Assembly: GCA_030490835.1 (NCBI GenBank)
Contig: CM059975.1
Span: 2,879,579-2,943,578, forward strand
Source of the DNA: Annona cherimola
Lineage: Eukaryota; Streptophyta; Magnoliopsida; Magnoliales; Annonaceae
DNA length: 64,000 bases
Reading direction: 5' to 3'
Shown one piece after another: positions 21,996 through 34,400 of this stretch. The notes under the pieces are model-generated. The model was not told the origin of the DNA. It saw only the letters and a program-made list of their open reading frames with translations, and searched no databases. Numbering within the stretch: the stretch's first letter is position 1; every line of letters starts with the position of its first letter. Both the position numbers and the translations under genes were made by a program.

Positions 21996-23742
21996 AATGT
22001 TTTCGACTTTGCTGTTTTTGCATTTTTTTTAAAAAATATCTTTAATTTTGTTTTACCATTTTTGATTTTGTTACTTTAACGTCATTTTTTACTTTTTTAA
22101 ATTTGTTTGACCGTTATTTTGGTTTTGTTCTTTGCTATTAATGTTTTTTATTTAAACCTTATTTTACTGTTATTTTTTTTATTAAACTGATGTAAAGTTC
22201 CATTTTAATCAAGTTCAATTTGATAAGAAGCGAAGTCTTTAACTAAAGAGCTGAATTTTCCTCGAGATTTATAAGTGCTAAACAGCCGGCCAAATCAAGT
22301 CTTTTTCATTATTTCATGACAATACTCACCACTCTTTGTATCTTCGGAATTGTCTCAGGAAGCAAGCATATAAGTAGATGTTTTCAAGCTAAGTAAATAT
22401 ATAAAGCTATAATTAAATCTAATAATTAATTTTATTTTTAAAAAATAAAGATACATAAATATATCAAAATTATAATAATTATATATGAATTTTAAAAAAT
22501 AGATTTGTAATATATTATTTTTATTTAAATTATATATAACTATAATTTAAATTTAATAATATAAATATATGTGTCTTTTTTGGATTTGTTTAAGAACAAT
22601 GACAGATGCATTTTCGTTGTAATATGTTTTCAAGATAAAGGTTAATTATGCGGTAACCTGGTTCACTAATCTCTCCAATTGATCATTTCAATTTGAGCAA
22701 GTATAAAATTTAAAAAATACATATTAATTATAATCGCATTAAATCAATACAAAATTATATATTAAATAGAACTCTTATAAATTAATTTGAAATGAAGATC
22801 ACTATGTAGTCCACTTCACACAAAAATACGAAATAATTTAGTCCACCGGATTCAATCAAATAATTTAGACCTTATGAATTAATACTAGGACATAAGAAAT
22901 CATACAGTGTTTGAGAATATAATTAAATATTATATCTATATATTAGTTAATAATATTTTAAATTTCTTACTTAAAGGCATTAAATTTAAACAAAAGATAT
23001 TTACAGTTTTAATAGTAACAACTATATCGGTCATCCTCTTTTGTTATAAAGTTTTTGCAAATCAAAATAAAGTTTTTATCATCATTATTTTTTTAATCTT
23101 TAATTATAAATCAAGTTAAAATAAAAAGTTTTAAACAAAAATAAGTATTAATTGAACAAATTAAATAAGAATTCAATTGTTAATTACAAATTTTTTTTAT
23201 TGAATAGAAACTTTACAAAAAGATAAAAATTTGTATTCGACTCATGCACTCACAAGACTCCATATAAAAAGATAAAAATTAACCCGACCACTCGCCCATT
23301 CACGCGCATAACTATATTAATAATTATATCTAAAAAATAAATTACATCTTCAATTATAATATACCTTCAATTTTTATAATTCATGTACTTTTATTCAATT
23401 TTAATGATTCTAAATAATTTAAACATGTAAAAAATATAAATCTATAATTAAAAAAAATAATAAATAATTCTAAATAATTCATGGAAGCTTAATGTGACAG
23501 TCAGATTCAAAGAAGTTGGCTGAAATGATCATGCATGTGCATTAGGTAAAAATGATACAAATGCGTTTAATGAGAATTTTACAATTACACAAAAATAAAA
23601 ATATTTATATTGTTCCATACAAATAAAAATAAAAATGTTGAATTCTCATATATCATTCATATTATTTTGAATTGAAAAAACTAAAATGAAAATTAATAGA
23701 ATAAAATAAACCTCAATATGAATTGAAATTAAATTAAATATA
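21996..23742. other. AT-rich spacer, no gene seen
   Basis: About 1.7 kb of strongly AT-rich DNA between the tandem array and LINE A. Open frames such as 22907-23119 are composition artefacts (Ile/Asn/Lys/Phe-rich). No transposon end was recognised. Confidence 0.4.
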
Positions 23743-23758
23743 AAAGTAGCTAATTTTT
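23743..23758. repeat. Target site duplication of LINE A (left copy)
   Basis: The 16 bases aaagtagctaattttt are repeated exactly at 29827-29842. The left copy runs into the element's poly(A) tail (T-run on this strand). Confidence 0.85.
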
Positions 23759-23784
23759 TTTTTTTGATGGAAGAGGTCACAGCC

Positions 23785-26700
23785 CTATCCCGCTCCCCTT
23801 TCAATGTGGAAGGGAATCGGGATTGGGAGGGCCCGGAATTCATTCCCAAAAAAATTGTCTGTACAAATTTTTCCAGCAATTTCTTGTGGTGGGTGGTCCC
23901 ACCATACATGATGATCCAAAACAGACGTGGTCATAAGATCGGCTAAAGAATGGGCAACCACGTTCCCCTGCCTGAGAACATGATGGACCGATATATAGGT
24001 AGCCTCCAAAAGTAAAGCCTTGATCTCGTCAATAAGAATCCCCGCCGGCGCACAAATCGGTCCCTCGGTCGCCAAAAAAGTACAGAGAAGGAGGGAATCA
24101 GTTTCGATCAGAACGCTCGCGAGAGAAAGCCGCATTGCCCACCTAACCGCCAACAGAAATGCATGAGCTTCCATGAGCAGGGGCTCCATGTTTCCCTGAC
24201 GCTTCCACCCTTGGGCAGCTATAAAACCCCCTCTAGAATCCCTGACGATCGTCGCGAACCCCATGGAGACTCTGTCCTTACATTTCCGTGCGTCCACATT
24301 AATCTTGTAAAAACCTCGTGGAGGTTTAGTCCATCACGGCACCAAAATTCGGTCCAAAAATCCCCCTGGATAATGGGCCTGGCTGTCCTGTACTCCTCAA
24401 GGTACTCCTCGCACCATTCAAAAGTATCCGTGAAAATTGGTCGAGTACCGCCCTCTTTGAAGCTGTTACGAAGATACCACACCCTCCAACAGCAAAGAAT
24501 AAATAATGCTAAATCATCGGATCTGTGCCTATGAGACAGCAATCTGAAAACTCCCTGGACCGTCCGAGATTGAGAAAGTGCCCCTGCCAATCTCGCATAC
24601 GACACCCTTGTGGACACACACCCAAGAAAGAGGTGATTTGCGTTCTCAGCCACGGACCTGCAAAACAAGCATAAAGACTCCACAACAATTCCCCTGTTAC
24701 ATAAATTCTGTAAAGTAGGTAAAACATCTTTAAAGAGCCTCTACCCAAAAATTAACACCTTGCTTGGCAGCTTTGTTCTCCATATGGCTTGATAAATAAC
24801 CGCATCCTCGGACACCCCCTCTCCTGAGCATAGCCTTCTGTACGCGGATTTGACAGAAAATACACCATTTGGTTCATGCTTCCAGAAAAGACAGTCCTCC
24901 TTGGCATTTGAGGGTAGTGGGACAGAGGAAATGTGATGCCATCCTTGCTCACCCGCCACCGCCACAATAAGATCCCTTTTCCATGATCTCACCTCATCAT
25001 TTATGAAAAAGCTAACCGGCACGTTGTCTGGGATGGACCGCGGAAGGGGCCCAGCCTTACGAATCATGGAATCCGTCCAGCTGTCATTGAAGAAACTCAC
25101 CCGTTTCCCGTTACCAATTCGCCACTTGCATCCATTTTCAATTACCTCTCTTGCCCTTATAATACTCCGCCATGTGAAGGAGTCAGATGGTTTCACCCTG
25201 CAGGACCATATATCATCATTCGGGAAATACCGGGCCTTGAGTACCCTCGAACATAATGAATTGGTGTTGGAAGATAACCGCCACATTTTCTTGGCGAGTA
25301 GGGCAAGATTGAAGTTATGTATATCTCTAAATCCAAGGCCTCCCGATAATTTTGATGTGCACATGTCCCTCAAGGCGACCCAACTCATTTTTCGCTTGTT
25401 GCCATTTTCGCCCCACCAAAATCTGCTAAGCATCCCATTAATGTCATTGCAGAGCGACTTGGGAAGTAAAAATATGCTCATAGTATATGTCGGGATAGCT
25501 CGGGCAACAACCTTGATCAACACTTCTTTCCCTCCCCAAGAAAGCAATTTGCCCTTCCATCCCTGGATTCTTTGCCAGATGCGTTCTTTGAGACCCTTGA
25601 ACATCCCCCTTTTAGATCGACTGAGCCATGCCGGAAGACCGAGATAATGCTGAAATTGTTGCCCCAATGATCCAATCAAATGGGTAAGCTCCTCCCTGCA
25701 GGTACCCCCCACATTGGAACTAAAAAACGTCGATGTTTTATCAACATTTATTACCTGTCCCGACGCCATTGAGTACTGTGTGAGGATGGTCATGAATGCT
25801 TCGATCTCCTGACCAGTAGCCCGGAGGAAAATAAGCGCGTCATCCGCAAACAACAGGTGAGATAAGGTCGGCCCCCGAGGATTGATCCTGATACCGTGTA
25901 AGCTTCCCCGTGTTACCGCATTAGAGATGAGTGCAGATAAGCCTTCAGCGCACAAGATGAACAGGTACGGAGAAAGAGGGTCGCCTTGCCTGATTCCTCT
26001 CGACGGATGGAAATATCCAGTTTTGAAACCATTGATGTTCACGCGGTACTGGACAGTGGTGACACACATCATGATCCAATTTATCCACGTAGGGCTGAAA
26101 TTCATGGCTTCCATGATCTGCTGCAGAAACGACCACTCCACTCTATCATATGCTTTTGACATGTCCAGTTTAATGGCCATTTCCTGTTTGTTCCCCTTTT
26201 TACGTCTCCGCAGAGCATGAATCGCTTCATAGGCAACCAGCATGTTGTCGGTAATCAAACGTCCCGGGACAAAAGCACTTTGTTGCTCGCTGATGATATC
26301 CTGGAGAGTTGTCTTAAGGCGATTTGCAAGAACTTTTGCCAAAATCTTATAGACAACATTGCACAAACTTATAGGTCTAAATTGGGGTAAACACTGCGCT
26401 CCAAAATATTTCGGGATAAAAATGATGGTAGTTGAGTTTAGATCCCAAAGAAGGTTCCTTTGTGTAGCCATGTCATCCCCATCCATGAACCGTTTACACC
26501 ACTTGAAAACATCCTGCCCAACAGTCCGCCAATGTGCTTGGAAAAACCCCGCCGACATCCCATCCGGTCCCGGAGCCTTCGTGGGACTCATAGATTTCAC
26601 TGCCGTCTCAACCTCTGCAAACTCCAGTGGTTTTGTCAGTAAATGGCTTTTCTGATTGGAGATTTTCTTGGTAATGAGTTCATTGATCCATGGCGCCCCG

Positions 26701-27920
26701 GTTGATCCCGATGAGGTATATACATTTGAGAAATACTTCACTGCCAAATCTTGGAGTTTTTCTTGTTCTCGAACCCATAGACTGTTAGAATCCTGTAAAG
26801 CCTCAATGTGGTTGATCCTCCTTCTGTTAGATGCCATCCAATGGAAAAAACCTGTGTTTTTATCTTCCCCTTGAAGCCAGTGTGTCTTTGCACGAAGTCT
26901 CCACAATTGTTCTTCATCTTCCAATAGGAGATTAATTTGGAGTTTAAGCCTCTTCACCTCTTCATCCCTTTGATCAGATGGATGATTGTTGAGTAAGGAT
27001 TCCGGCTCCCCCTGCCTCTGGCTTATGATTCTTCTTAGATTTCCTCTTCTTTGTCGACTCCATCTAGTGAGTGCATAACTACAAGACTGAATTTTCCACC
27101 TCAAGAAATCGCCCCCTTGGGCCCCCATGTGTGGTGCCGATGTCCAAGCATTTTGAATAATACGATGCGCCTCTTTGTCTCTAGCCCAGAAAGTTTCATA
27201 TCTAAACTCCTTCGGGGGCCTCCGTTTATCCTTAGTGGTGTCCAGGACCATCAAGATCGGACAATGGTCGGAAGTTGAAGCAGAAAGGTGGAAAACCCTT
27301 GCAAAAGGAAAAAGGGCCACCCACCCGGGTGTGGATAGACCCCTATCCAGTCTTGCTTCGACCCTGTGGGATCCTCTCCTGTTATTACTCCACATCATAG
27401 TGGCTCCAACAAAACCAAGATCCATCAAACTGCATTTGTCTATAGTTTCACAGAATTTGTCCATCTGAGACTGAGGCCGAGTTCTTTGACTAATGTATTC
27501 TGAAGGGCCCAATACCTCGTTGAAATCCCCCATGACAATCCATGGTCGATCATCTTGAGCACTCAAGTGATGGAGAATCTGCCAGCCATGGTGACGACTG
27601 TGTGTTTTTGGATGCCCATAAAAACCTGTGAACCTCCATTCCTGAATAACTGCATCGATATGGTGGGATGAATAACTTTTGATGCTAGCAGGGTAGTCAT
27701 TATTCCAAAGTAGAGCCAAACCCCCCCTCCGCTCTACAGGTTCGACAGTACAACAGCTATCATACTTCAATTTACGTCTAATTCCTTCCATTTCCTTTGT
27801 TGTGCGCTTAGTTTCACTTAGGAAAAGTAGACGAGGACCTTTCTTCCTGACCAAATTCAGGAGACACCGAATTGCACGTGGGTTCTCAAGCCCACGACAA
27901 TTCCAGGCTAAGATCGCCAT
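23785..27920 (-). CDS. LINE A ORF2: endonuclease-reverse transcriptase-RNase H (broken)
   Basis: ORF2 nicks target DNA and copies the element RNA into it. Residues 1-230 are an AP-type endonuclease (MAILAWNCRGLENP at the start, VMGDFNEVL, then TSDHCPIL). The reverse transcriptase lies around residues 450-740 with FRPISLCNVVYKILAK, AFVPGRLITDNML, IKLDMSKAYDRVEW, GIRQGDPLSPYLF and the catalytic FADD box (LLFADDALIF, instead of the commoner YADD). After residue 1059 a TAG at 24743-24741 replaces an expected Trp codon, and the frame then continues unchanged (RLFKDVLPTLQNL) through a zf-RVT-like region (CLFCRSVAENANHLFLGC). A 1-base shift near 24335 moves the reading into another frame for the RNase H (FYKINVDARKCKDR, MEAHAFLLAVRWAM, ETDSLLL, HHVLRQGNVVAHSLAD). 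The protein is therefore not complete in one piece. Confidence 0.9.
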
Positions 27921-28062
27921 TTTAATTGAGGTGGGGCTGAGATCCCACCTCCTCCATTTTGCTCCATTCTGCTGTTCTCAACCTCTTGAGGTTGTCCAAA
28001 TATTCCTTTTGTTCAGCCTTGATACCCCGTTTTACAAATTTTCCCCCCGTACTTTCCCTTGG

Positions 28063-29616
28063 TTAGAATTTAGAAAACTCAACTAGCCCCGTTGCCCTCC
28101 TTTTCCAGCGTCTGCCCCTCCCTTGCATCTCTTCCTTCCCCCTAATCTGATGAGTTTGGAGTATTCCTTCCCCTCCTTGATCAAACTGGTTGCAATTCAC
28201 GTCGTTTTCTCCAACTGCAAGAGACCTACGCCCCATATCAGCATGCTCCTGATCTGGATGACCCCCATCTGAATCCTGATCTCCCTCCCCCATTGCATTT
28301 TCAAGACCTTTAACCAGATCCCAAACACCCCGAGACGAGCCCCCTTCATGTTGTAATCCACCAGCTTCCTTCTCCCGCTGACAGGTCCCTCCCACGAGTT
28401 GTGAAGGGCAGCTAACTCCCATTCCTACTGAAACCTCAGCTCTTCCATCCCTTAAACCTCTCTCCTTTACTTGCGAAACAGAATAAGCAGCAGCAGTTTC
28501 CCCTTCAGGCATCACCTCACTGATTCCTCCATTCCAGTTGGGTTCGGGCCACACTCCAGGTCTGATCCTTCTCCCGTCCGCCTGCATTGGTGAAGGAGGA
28601 TATCCCCCCGTCACGCTGTCTTCTTCCCTATCCGTAGGCAGCACCAGTTTCAGTGCCACACTTGCCAGTTCATTATCATATGTATGGATCAGATGTGCGG
28701 GGTGAGCTATTTCCTGCTCGGGTATTGCATCTCCCATATCACCCCGCTGTCCAGCTCGGACCTCCTGCTGCAATCGACCTTCCTCATCTCCTTCCCAAGA
28801 GCTCTCATCCTCGGTATGCTCTGCCTGCCTTTGCCATATAGTTTCACCCAGATACTTAACCGGCATTACTCTGTTTCCCCTATCTGTTGCAGTTCTCACT
28901 CTCAAAGGCCGAGCTCCCACTCTCAATCCACTTCCATATGGCATGTCTGCCTCAGCCAATTGAATCTTCTTTGCTATGAAGGTTGCACAGTCCTTGTGTG
29001 CGTGCCCCATGACCCCACAGAAATAGCAAAAAATGGGCAACTTTTCGTATTGAAAACTTACCCATCGTCTGCTCTGAGCTCCCAACTGGATAAAAAGACC
29101 CCTTCTTATTGGTTCCCTGCAGTCCACAGTCACCTTAATCTTCACTTCACTTTCCGTAACCACTACATCCTCTAAAGACTCGAAGGAGCTGCCAATTCTC
29201 CTCCCCATCTGGTTTTTATTCACGATGTGGGGGATTCCAGCAATGTGAATCCATAGAGGAGTTTTAACAAGCACCACCTGTGCATAGTCGAGCTCCTCTT
29301 GGAGATCTTGAAGAAGGACTAGGTGTCGGTCGAAAAGCCACGGCCTGCCAGCCATGACTCTGTCCTTATCCGCGTGCTCCGCAAATACAATCTTGAACAG
29401 GTTATCTCCCAATTCAACGAAGTGAAACTGGCCTGTAGTTCTCCATATTCGTCTCATCATCGCCATGAACATATCCCGGTTATATGGCTTCACGGTCCAG
29501 ATCGTGCAGAGGACTGTTGCCTTCTCTCCCGGCTGAATCTTCTGCAATTCGTCTGTGGAGATAGTCATCGTTTGCAGCTCCTTATCGAGTAGTTCCATCT
29601 CCGGTGGGTTCAGCAT
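28063..29616 (-). CDS. LINE A ORF1: DUF4283/zinc-knuckle RNA-binding protein
   Basis: A 517-residue uninterrupted frame. Its first 200 residues match the DUF4283 pattern of plant LINE ORF1 proteins (NLFKIVFAEHADKDRVMAGR then PWLFDRHLVLLQ, and PLWIHIAGIPH). A CCHC knuckle follows at about residues 205-220 (CYFCGVMGHAHKDC). The C-terminal half is Gly/Glu/Asp-rich and low complexity. ORF1 proteins bind the element RNA and form the particle that carries ORF2. The stop lies 142 bases before the ORF2 start, in the usual dicistronic order. The first Met is used; MELLDKEL seven codons in is an alternative. Confidence 0.88.
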   Translation of the reverse strand: MLNPPEMELLDKELQTMTISTDELQKIQPGEKATVLCTIWTVKPYNRDMFMAMMRRIWRTTGQFHFVELGDNLFKIVFAEHADKDRVMAGRPWLFDRHLVLLQDLQEELDYAQVVLVKTPLWIHIAGIPHIVNKNQMGRRIGSSFESLEDVVVTESEVKIKVTVDCREPIRRGLFIQLGAQSRRWVSFQYEKLPIFCYFCGVMGHAHKDCATFIAKKIQLAEADMPYGSGLRVGARPLRVRTATDRGNRVMPVKYLGETIWQRQAEHTEDESSWEGDEEGRLQQEVRAGQRGDMGDAIPEQEIAHPAHLIHTYDNELASVALKLVLPTDREEDSVTGGYPPSPMQADGRRIRPGVWPEPNWNGGISEVMPEGETAAAYSVSQVKERGLRDGRAEVSVGMGVSCPSQLVGGTCQREKEAGGLQHEGGSSRGVWDLVKGLENAMGEGDQDSDGGHPDQEHADMGRRSLAVGENDVNCNQFDQGGEGILQTHQIRGKEEMQGRGRRWKRRATGLVEFSKF

Positions 29617-29826
29617 CTCCCCTGGATACTACCCTTTGTGAGCTTCCGATAGTTTATTCCCCAGCGTCTTCCTCCGAAAACTAGCTGCCAGAGTTCCCCC
29701 CCCTGAACCCACCGCTTAAACCTGCTCTCAACTCGCCACCCTACCCCAAGCGCAAAACATGTCGCCAATCGGGGAGACGCAGGGGAGACTTTTTTAATTG
29801 GTGTATAATGTCAGCAGTAGCAAGCT

Positions 29827-29842
29827 AAAGTAGCTAATTTTT
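29827..29842. repeat. Target site duplication of LINE A (right copy)
   Basis: Exact copy of 23743-23758 (aaagtagctaattttt). It marks the 5' end of the element at 29826. Confidence 0.85.
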
Positions 29843-31411
29843 ATGTCAAATTATTTTGTAGACTTATCTAAATCTGTAATAACTCTTAGGATTCACTCGT
29901 CTCTCTGGTTGCTCATTTTAGTCTGAAATTAATAATTTTTTAAAAATATATTAACCATAATTTCACTTAAACAATACGAGATTATGTATTAAATTAATAT
30001 TGTTACTATATAGAAATCTAATAGATTAATTTAAAATGAAGATCACTATAATGTAGTCCACTTAATAGAGAGATATTTTTTCATTGCACACGACCAGATA
30101 GTGTGTGACGGACGGGTCAGGGCAGAGGGTTTAAAATGCGAATGATGAAACTTATTAAAGTCTAATATGCTAATACGCAAATGTTGGGATCTAAAATGCT
30201 AATACATAAACTTTGGGGGTATGGTGCAAATTTTCCAAAACTAGCAAAAGCTATTTGCAAGGACGTGATTTTAGGACTGCCTAAAAGTCCTTATCCACAC
30301 GTGAACAATTCCAGTTGGGAGTGGTCTCCATTGATGTAATAGAAAAAACAAAAAAATAAAATAAAATCCTTCTCCACACGCATTTTCCTGCTCTATGGTC
30401 ATTCATAACAAGGACTTCCCTATAAGACCCCTTTACCAGAGCCCTGCCTTCGCTCTCTTTTGAGTCTCCACATTGATTAAATTCGATTTTAGCTGTCAAT
30501 CAACCATTTCTTGTCCATCAATATTGTTGATATGTTAGCTGCATGAGATGGATTTTTGAAAAAAGTTTAAAAAATAGGAAATCCAAACCTATACGCAACT
30601 TCGATGGGATGAAATCTCCCATTTCCCAAAACACTTTTCTCATTTTCAAAACATAATAATCTAATTTCCAATTTTCCATACAACTTTTTCAAATTTCTAT
30701 ACAACTCTTGTCATTATCAATACACAACAACGCTACTTTTTATCTCACTTCTCTGATGCTAACAGGTTTTATTGGATCTCTTTTCATGAATCTGTTGTTA
30801 TAAAGCTGAATCCAACAAGATCACAACCAATGCTTTAGAAGGCAACGTTTTTACCAAAATGTAATAGATTAACAAACAAAGAACTGCAACCATTTTCTTT
30901 GACGACCAAAAACAAGTTTAAATAAACAGATTTTCAACAGTCCTGAATGTAACCGATGTTTCTGTAGAAAATGTCAAAAAATAAATAAACAAATAAATCA
31001 CATATACACTCGTTGCCAGAACCTTGTTCTCATACAACAAAAAAATCAATCATAGATTCCCAGCAATAACAAACTCCAAACTCAAGACTGGAGACTTCCT
31101 TTTTTTATTTCTTGCCTTCCTATTCAAACGAACTCTAGAAAAATTGAGAAACAAAAATGATAGAGGTGGCAGGAAAAAAATGCCAGATACCACATCCAGC
31201 AATGCCTGACTCGACAACAAAAGCAGCAAAGCAATCACATATACCTAATGATGACGCATTCCCAATCCTACATTTAGCTTTTGCCCCTAACATGTCCCAT
31301 TTATCCTCAGGAAGAGAGATGACGCAAGGTAGTAAAACTTGGACCCCCAGCACACACAATTTAGCTCTCCAAGCTCCCAACAAAAAGACCATCTCTGGAG
31401 ATGAACACGGA
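29843..31411. other. AT-rich spacer and possible SAD2 3' region
   Basis: Includes a minor direct repeat (taatatgctaatacgcaaa, taaaatgctaatacataaa, near 30165-30215). The part from about 31100 may hold the 3' UTR of the importin remnant. No independent gene was recognised. Confidence 0.4.
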
Positions 31412-34400
31412 TCATGTGGACCCAGTAATCTCAGGCAACCCAGCATCGTGCATTGCCAAGCCAATCAAATCTGAGGGGGATCCATACCCACTGAATAAAT
31501 AAAAAGACACCAACAAAGGTATGGACAGCAAAATCTTGTCAAACCCCACAACTGCCTTCTCCAATTTCTCTTTCTCTATCTCTGCTCTCCTTTGATCAGC
31601 ATGCTGAGCAATGCCGCTAGCAAGTGCTTGATGATGGAAATCTAAAGTCTGCATAAGGCTCTGAAATCGAGAAGGGTCGGACACTTGAATGGCTGGACAT
31701 CAAAATTCACATCACGGTATCAGACTCCATACGTGAACTATGTCATTTTTGGCACTTGGTTTGAATAAATTGTTGTCGAGATTGACACACTCAGCATGCC
31801 TCATGGATATTACCTTTGATTATGTCCACAAAGAAAACAAAGGGATCAATGTCATCAATGGGGGACTGCAATTCATCATCATCACTGTATTCATCATCCA
31901 AGTCATCGTCCTCCTCATCAGATTGAAAAGCCTTTGCCTGGGCTCTCACAAACCAGAAACAAAGTTTAGGCCTGAGCTTACTTCAACAGAAATAATAAAG
32001 GCTACTCATCCAGTAGATTGCAAAGGGTTGAAAAACAATAGTTCTCTAAGAAATACAGCCATCCAGTTCGTCCATTACCCAAAAAGGCAGGAAAGAGGAT
32101 GTGGGTAACAAAAATAATAAGTGCATACAGATTGACTTGACATCAGCTCAAATGGAGACACAGTAATGGGTGTAGGATTCACAACTACCATATGAGGTTC
32201 AAGGTAGGGGTGTAATTCAAGTCAAGTTATGCAACCTAATGGATACAGAATTCAGGATTCTAACCGTCCTACAAGGTTTAAAGCAGAATAAAAGTAAAAT
32301 TAACATTGGTCTCAATCACAAGCATGTCTTGTACATTTTAAGATTCCAGATAGGAGTGTAAATCAAGTCAAGTTATTCAACCTAACTCTTAAGACTGACA
32401 CAATGTTATTTCCAAAAGTCGGGTTGAACTATGGTGCATAATGTTGGTGAGATATATACGAGTTGTACCAAAAAAAAGATATTTTCACTTTTATCAAAAG
32501 TAATACCATTTTCCATAGAAAACTTAACGTAGCACCGGAAGAAGACCTTAGAAAAAAGGAGGATGATCAACTCCATAGAAGAATGGAGCAGATGACTAGG
32601 GGAATTAGAGATTTAGAGAAATTGAAAAATTAATCAAGTCAAGGATCTTTGGAAAATTATAAACATCATCCACAAGAAAGGTTCCAGTTTATTCGCATGA
32701 ATGATTAGAACACTAATATGTTCATAAATTTATATAAACATATGATTCAAAAAGTGATGTTTAAATACCATACTGGGCATTCCACTTCATTAGCCCCTAA
32801 AAAATGTTATTCCAGTTTCTACTATCACATGCAATGAATTGCAATTCACCCATATTCTGATATCCTACAATCTATGAGAATAGAACTCCAATCAAAATCC
32901 TCTCGTTGGAGGATTACAAGATATAGGTGAAATCATTGCAAGCTTTTGTGTTGTGAATCAGGAAAATATGTGCCAAACTTATTTCAAAGACTATTTAAAA
33001 ATGGCACCATACGATGTTTATAATTCTGGACGCATTCATTGCCACTAAGACTTTGATGCACCTGACTTCCTATAACTTTTGACGCTGACTGCTAGCTTCA
33101 TCCTCATCTTCATCATCTACCATTTCATTTTCAGAATCCTCCTCCTCATCTTCATCATCTGTTTGGAATCCATCTGTATCGACAGAATCTGTTGATGATA
33201 TGAAAAATAGAAGAAGGTTCACTGTGAGAGAGGCTGTGATTGGGAGAATTTATGTTCACGAATAACTCTTCTTTCATTTTTCCAGTAGCAGAGCGGACAA
33301 ATTGATAAAATTCCCATCACGGAATAAACATTTAAATGTTCAATGCAGAGAACATGGAGAAGGGTGAAACATCTTAATCTCATTTTGAATTGATTTATCA
33401 AAAGGTCAAGCTCTGCTAGATCTCTTGGAAACCAATGAATGGGGAAAATATTCTAAGTAAATTCAAGATGCTTTAGAAAAGAAACAAAGAAAAGTGGAAA
33501 ATAACCGGCAACTTGATCCTTGTAAGAAACAAGCAGCTCACGTGTTGCTCTGAAAGCACGTTCAAGGCCTTCATCAGGCAATTGCTCCGCAGGGAGTGAA
33601 AGAAGTGAAGTTAACCATAAGCAGCAGATTTTCTTATCATGCTCCCTGCAACCAGTGAATATACTTAAATGTTAACACTACCAAACAAGAAGAGAGAACC
33701 CCCCAAAAAGTGTCAGAAGTTACGTTCTGAAATTGACACATTCACCGCTTCTTTCACTTCTTGCAGCATCTGAAACCAAAGATTAAAAACGTCTGTTGCA
33801 ACACCAAGCTGTTGCAGAACTCCAAGCGTCAAAGATGGGTTGTAATACAATGCGTCGGCAACCTACAAATTAAAGTAACAAATATTTGACCTTCCATTAA
33901 CCTATAAACCACAACATAAATCACACTGCAACATGCATTAGGCAGAGTAGTTATAATATTAGTTGGCATTCACATTAAAAGACAGTACCCATAACTAGAT
34001 TCATGACTGTAATGATCTACATCAATTCATAAATGGTGTTATCCTATGTGGTCCAATACCTTAACTATGCCCTACTTGGTCCAATTCAATTGGAAATTAA
34101 TCATTTCCACCCAATTAGCTAAAACATAATTATCTCTCCATAATACTGGCCTACTCAATTGGAAATGAATCATCTCCACCCAACTAGCTAAATCATAAAC
34201 ATCTATTCTTGTTACTCAACTACTTTTAAAGTAATCATTTGAATAGAGCTTTGAATGTACATGTATTGGAGGGAAGCTGAATAAAAAGGAGAACCTTAGC
34301 AGGGAAGCTAAAAGGCGAATGACTTCCCCGTGATGTATTTTTTCATTTTCACTTTCTAACCTCTAAACAAGACTTAAGGCAATTCAAAATCCAAAAGCAG

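Larger units (their letters stand above)
23759..29826 (-). mobile_element. LINE A, near-complete L1-type non-LTR retrotransposon
   Basis: A 6.07-kb element with 16-bp target duplications on both sides, a poly(A) tail at its 3' (left) end, and two ORFs in the plant L1 order. ORF1 (29616-28063) has a DUF4283-type domain and zinc knuckle. ORF2 (from 27920) has AP endonuclease, reverse transcriptase, a zf-RVT-like region and a C-terminal RNase H. The short 5' leader right of ORF1 is GC-rich. The lesions seen are one nonsense codon (24743-24741) and one frameshift (about 24335) in ORF2. The intact target duplication and few lesions suggest a fairly young insertion. Confidence 0.92.

Noticed and set aside
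24219..24743. Frameshift between ORF2 parts at 24741
   Set aside because: Reading across the stop shows the same frame continues (RLFKDVLPTLQNL), so it is a nonsense codon; the true frameshift is further on, near 24335.
25003..25647. 214-codon plus-strand frame
   Set aside because: Antisense to the LINE A ORF2, which has clear domains on the minus strand.
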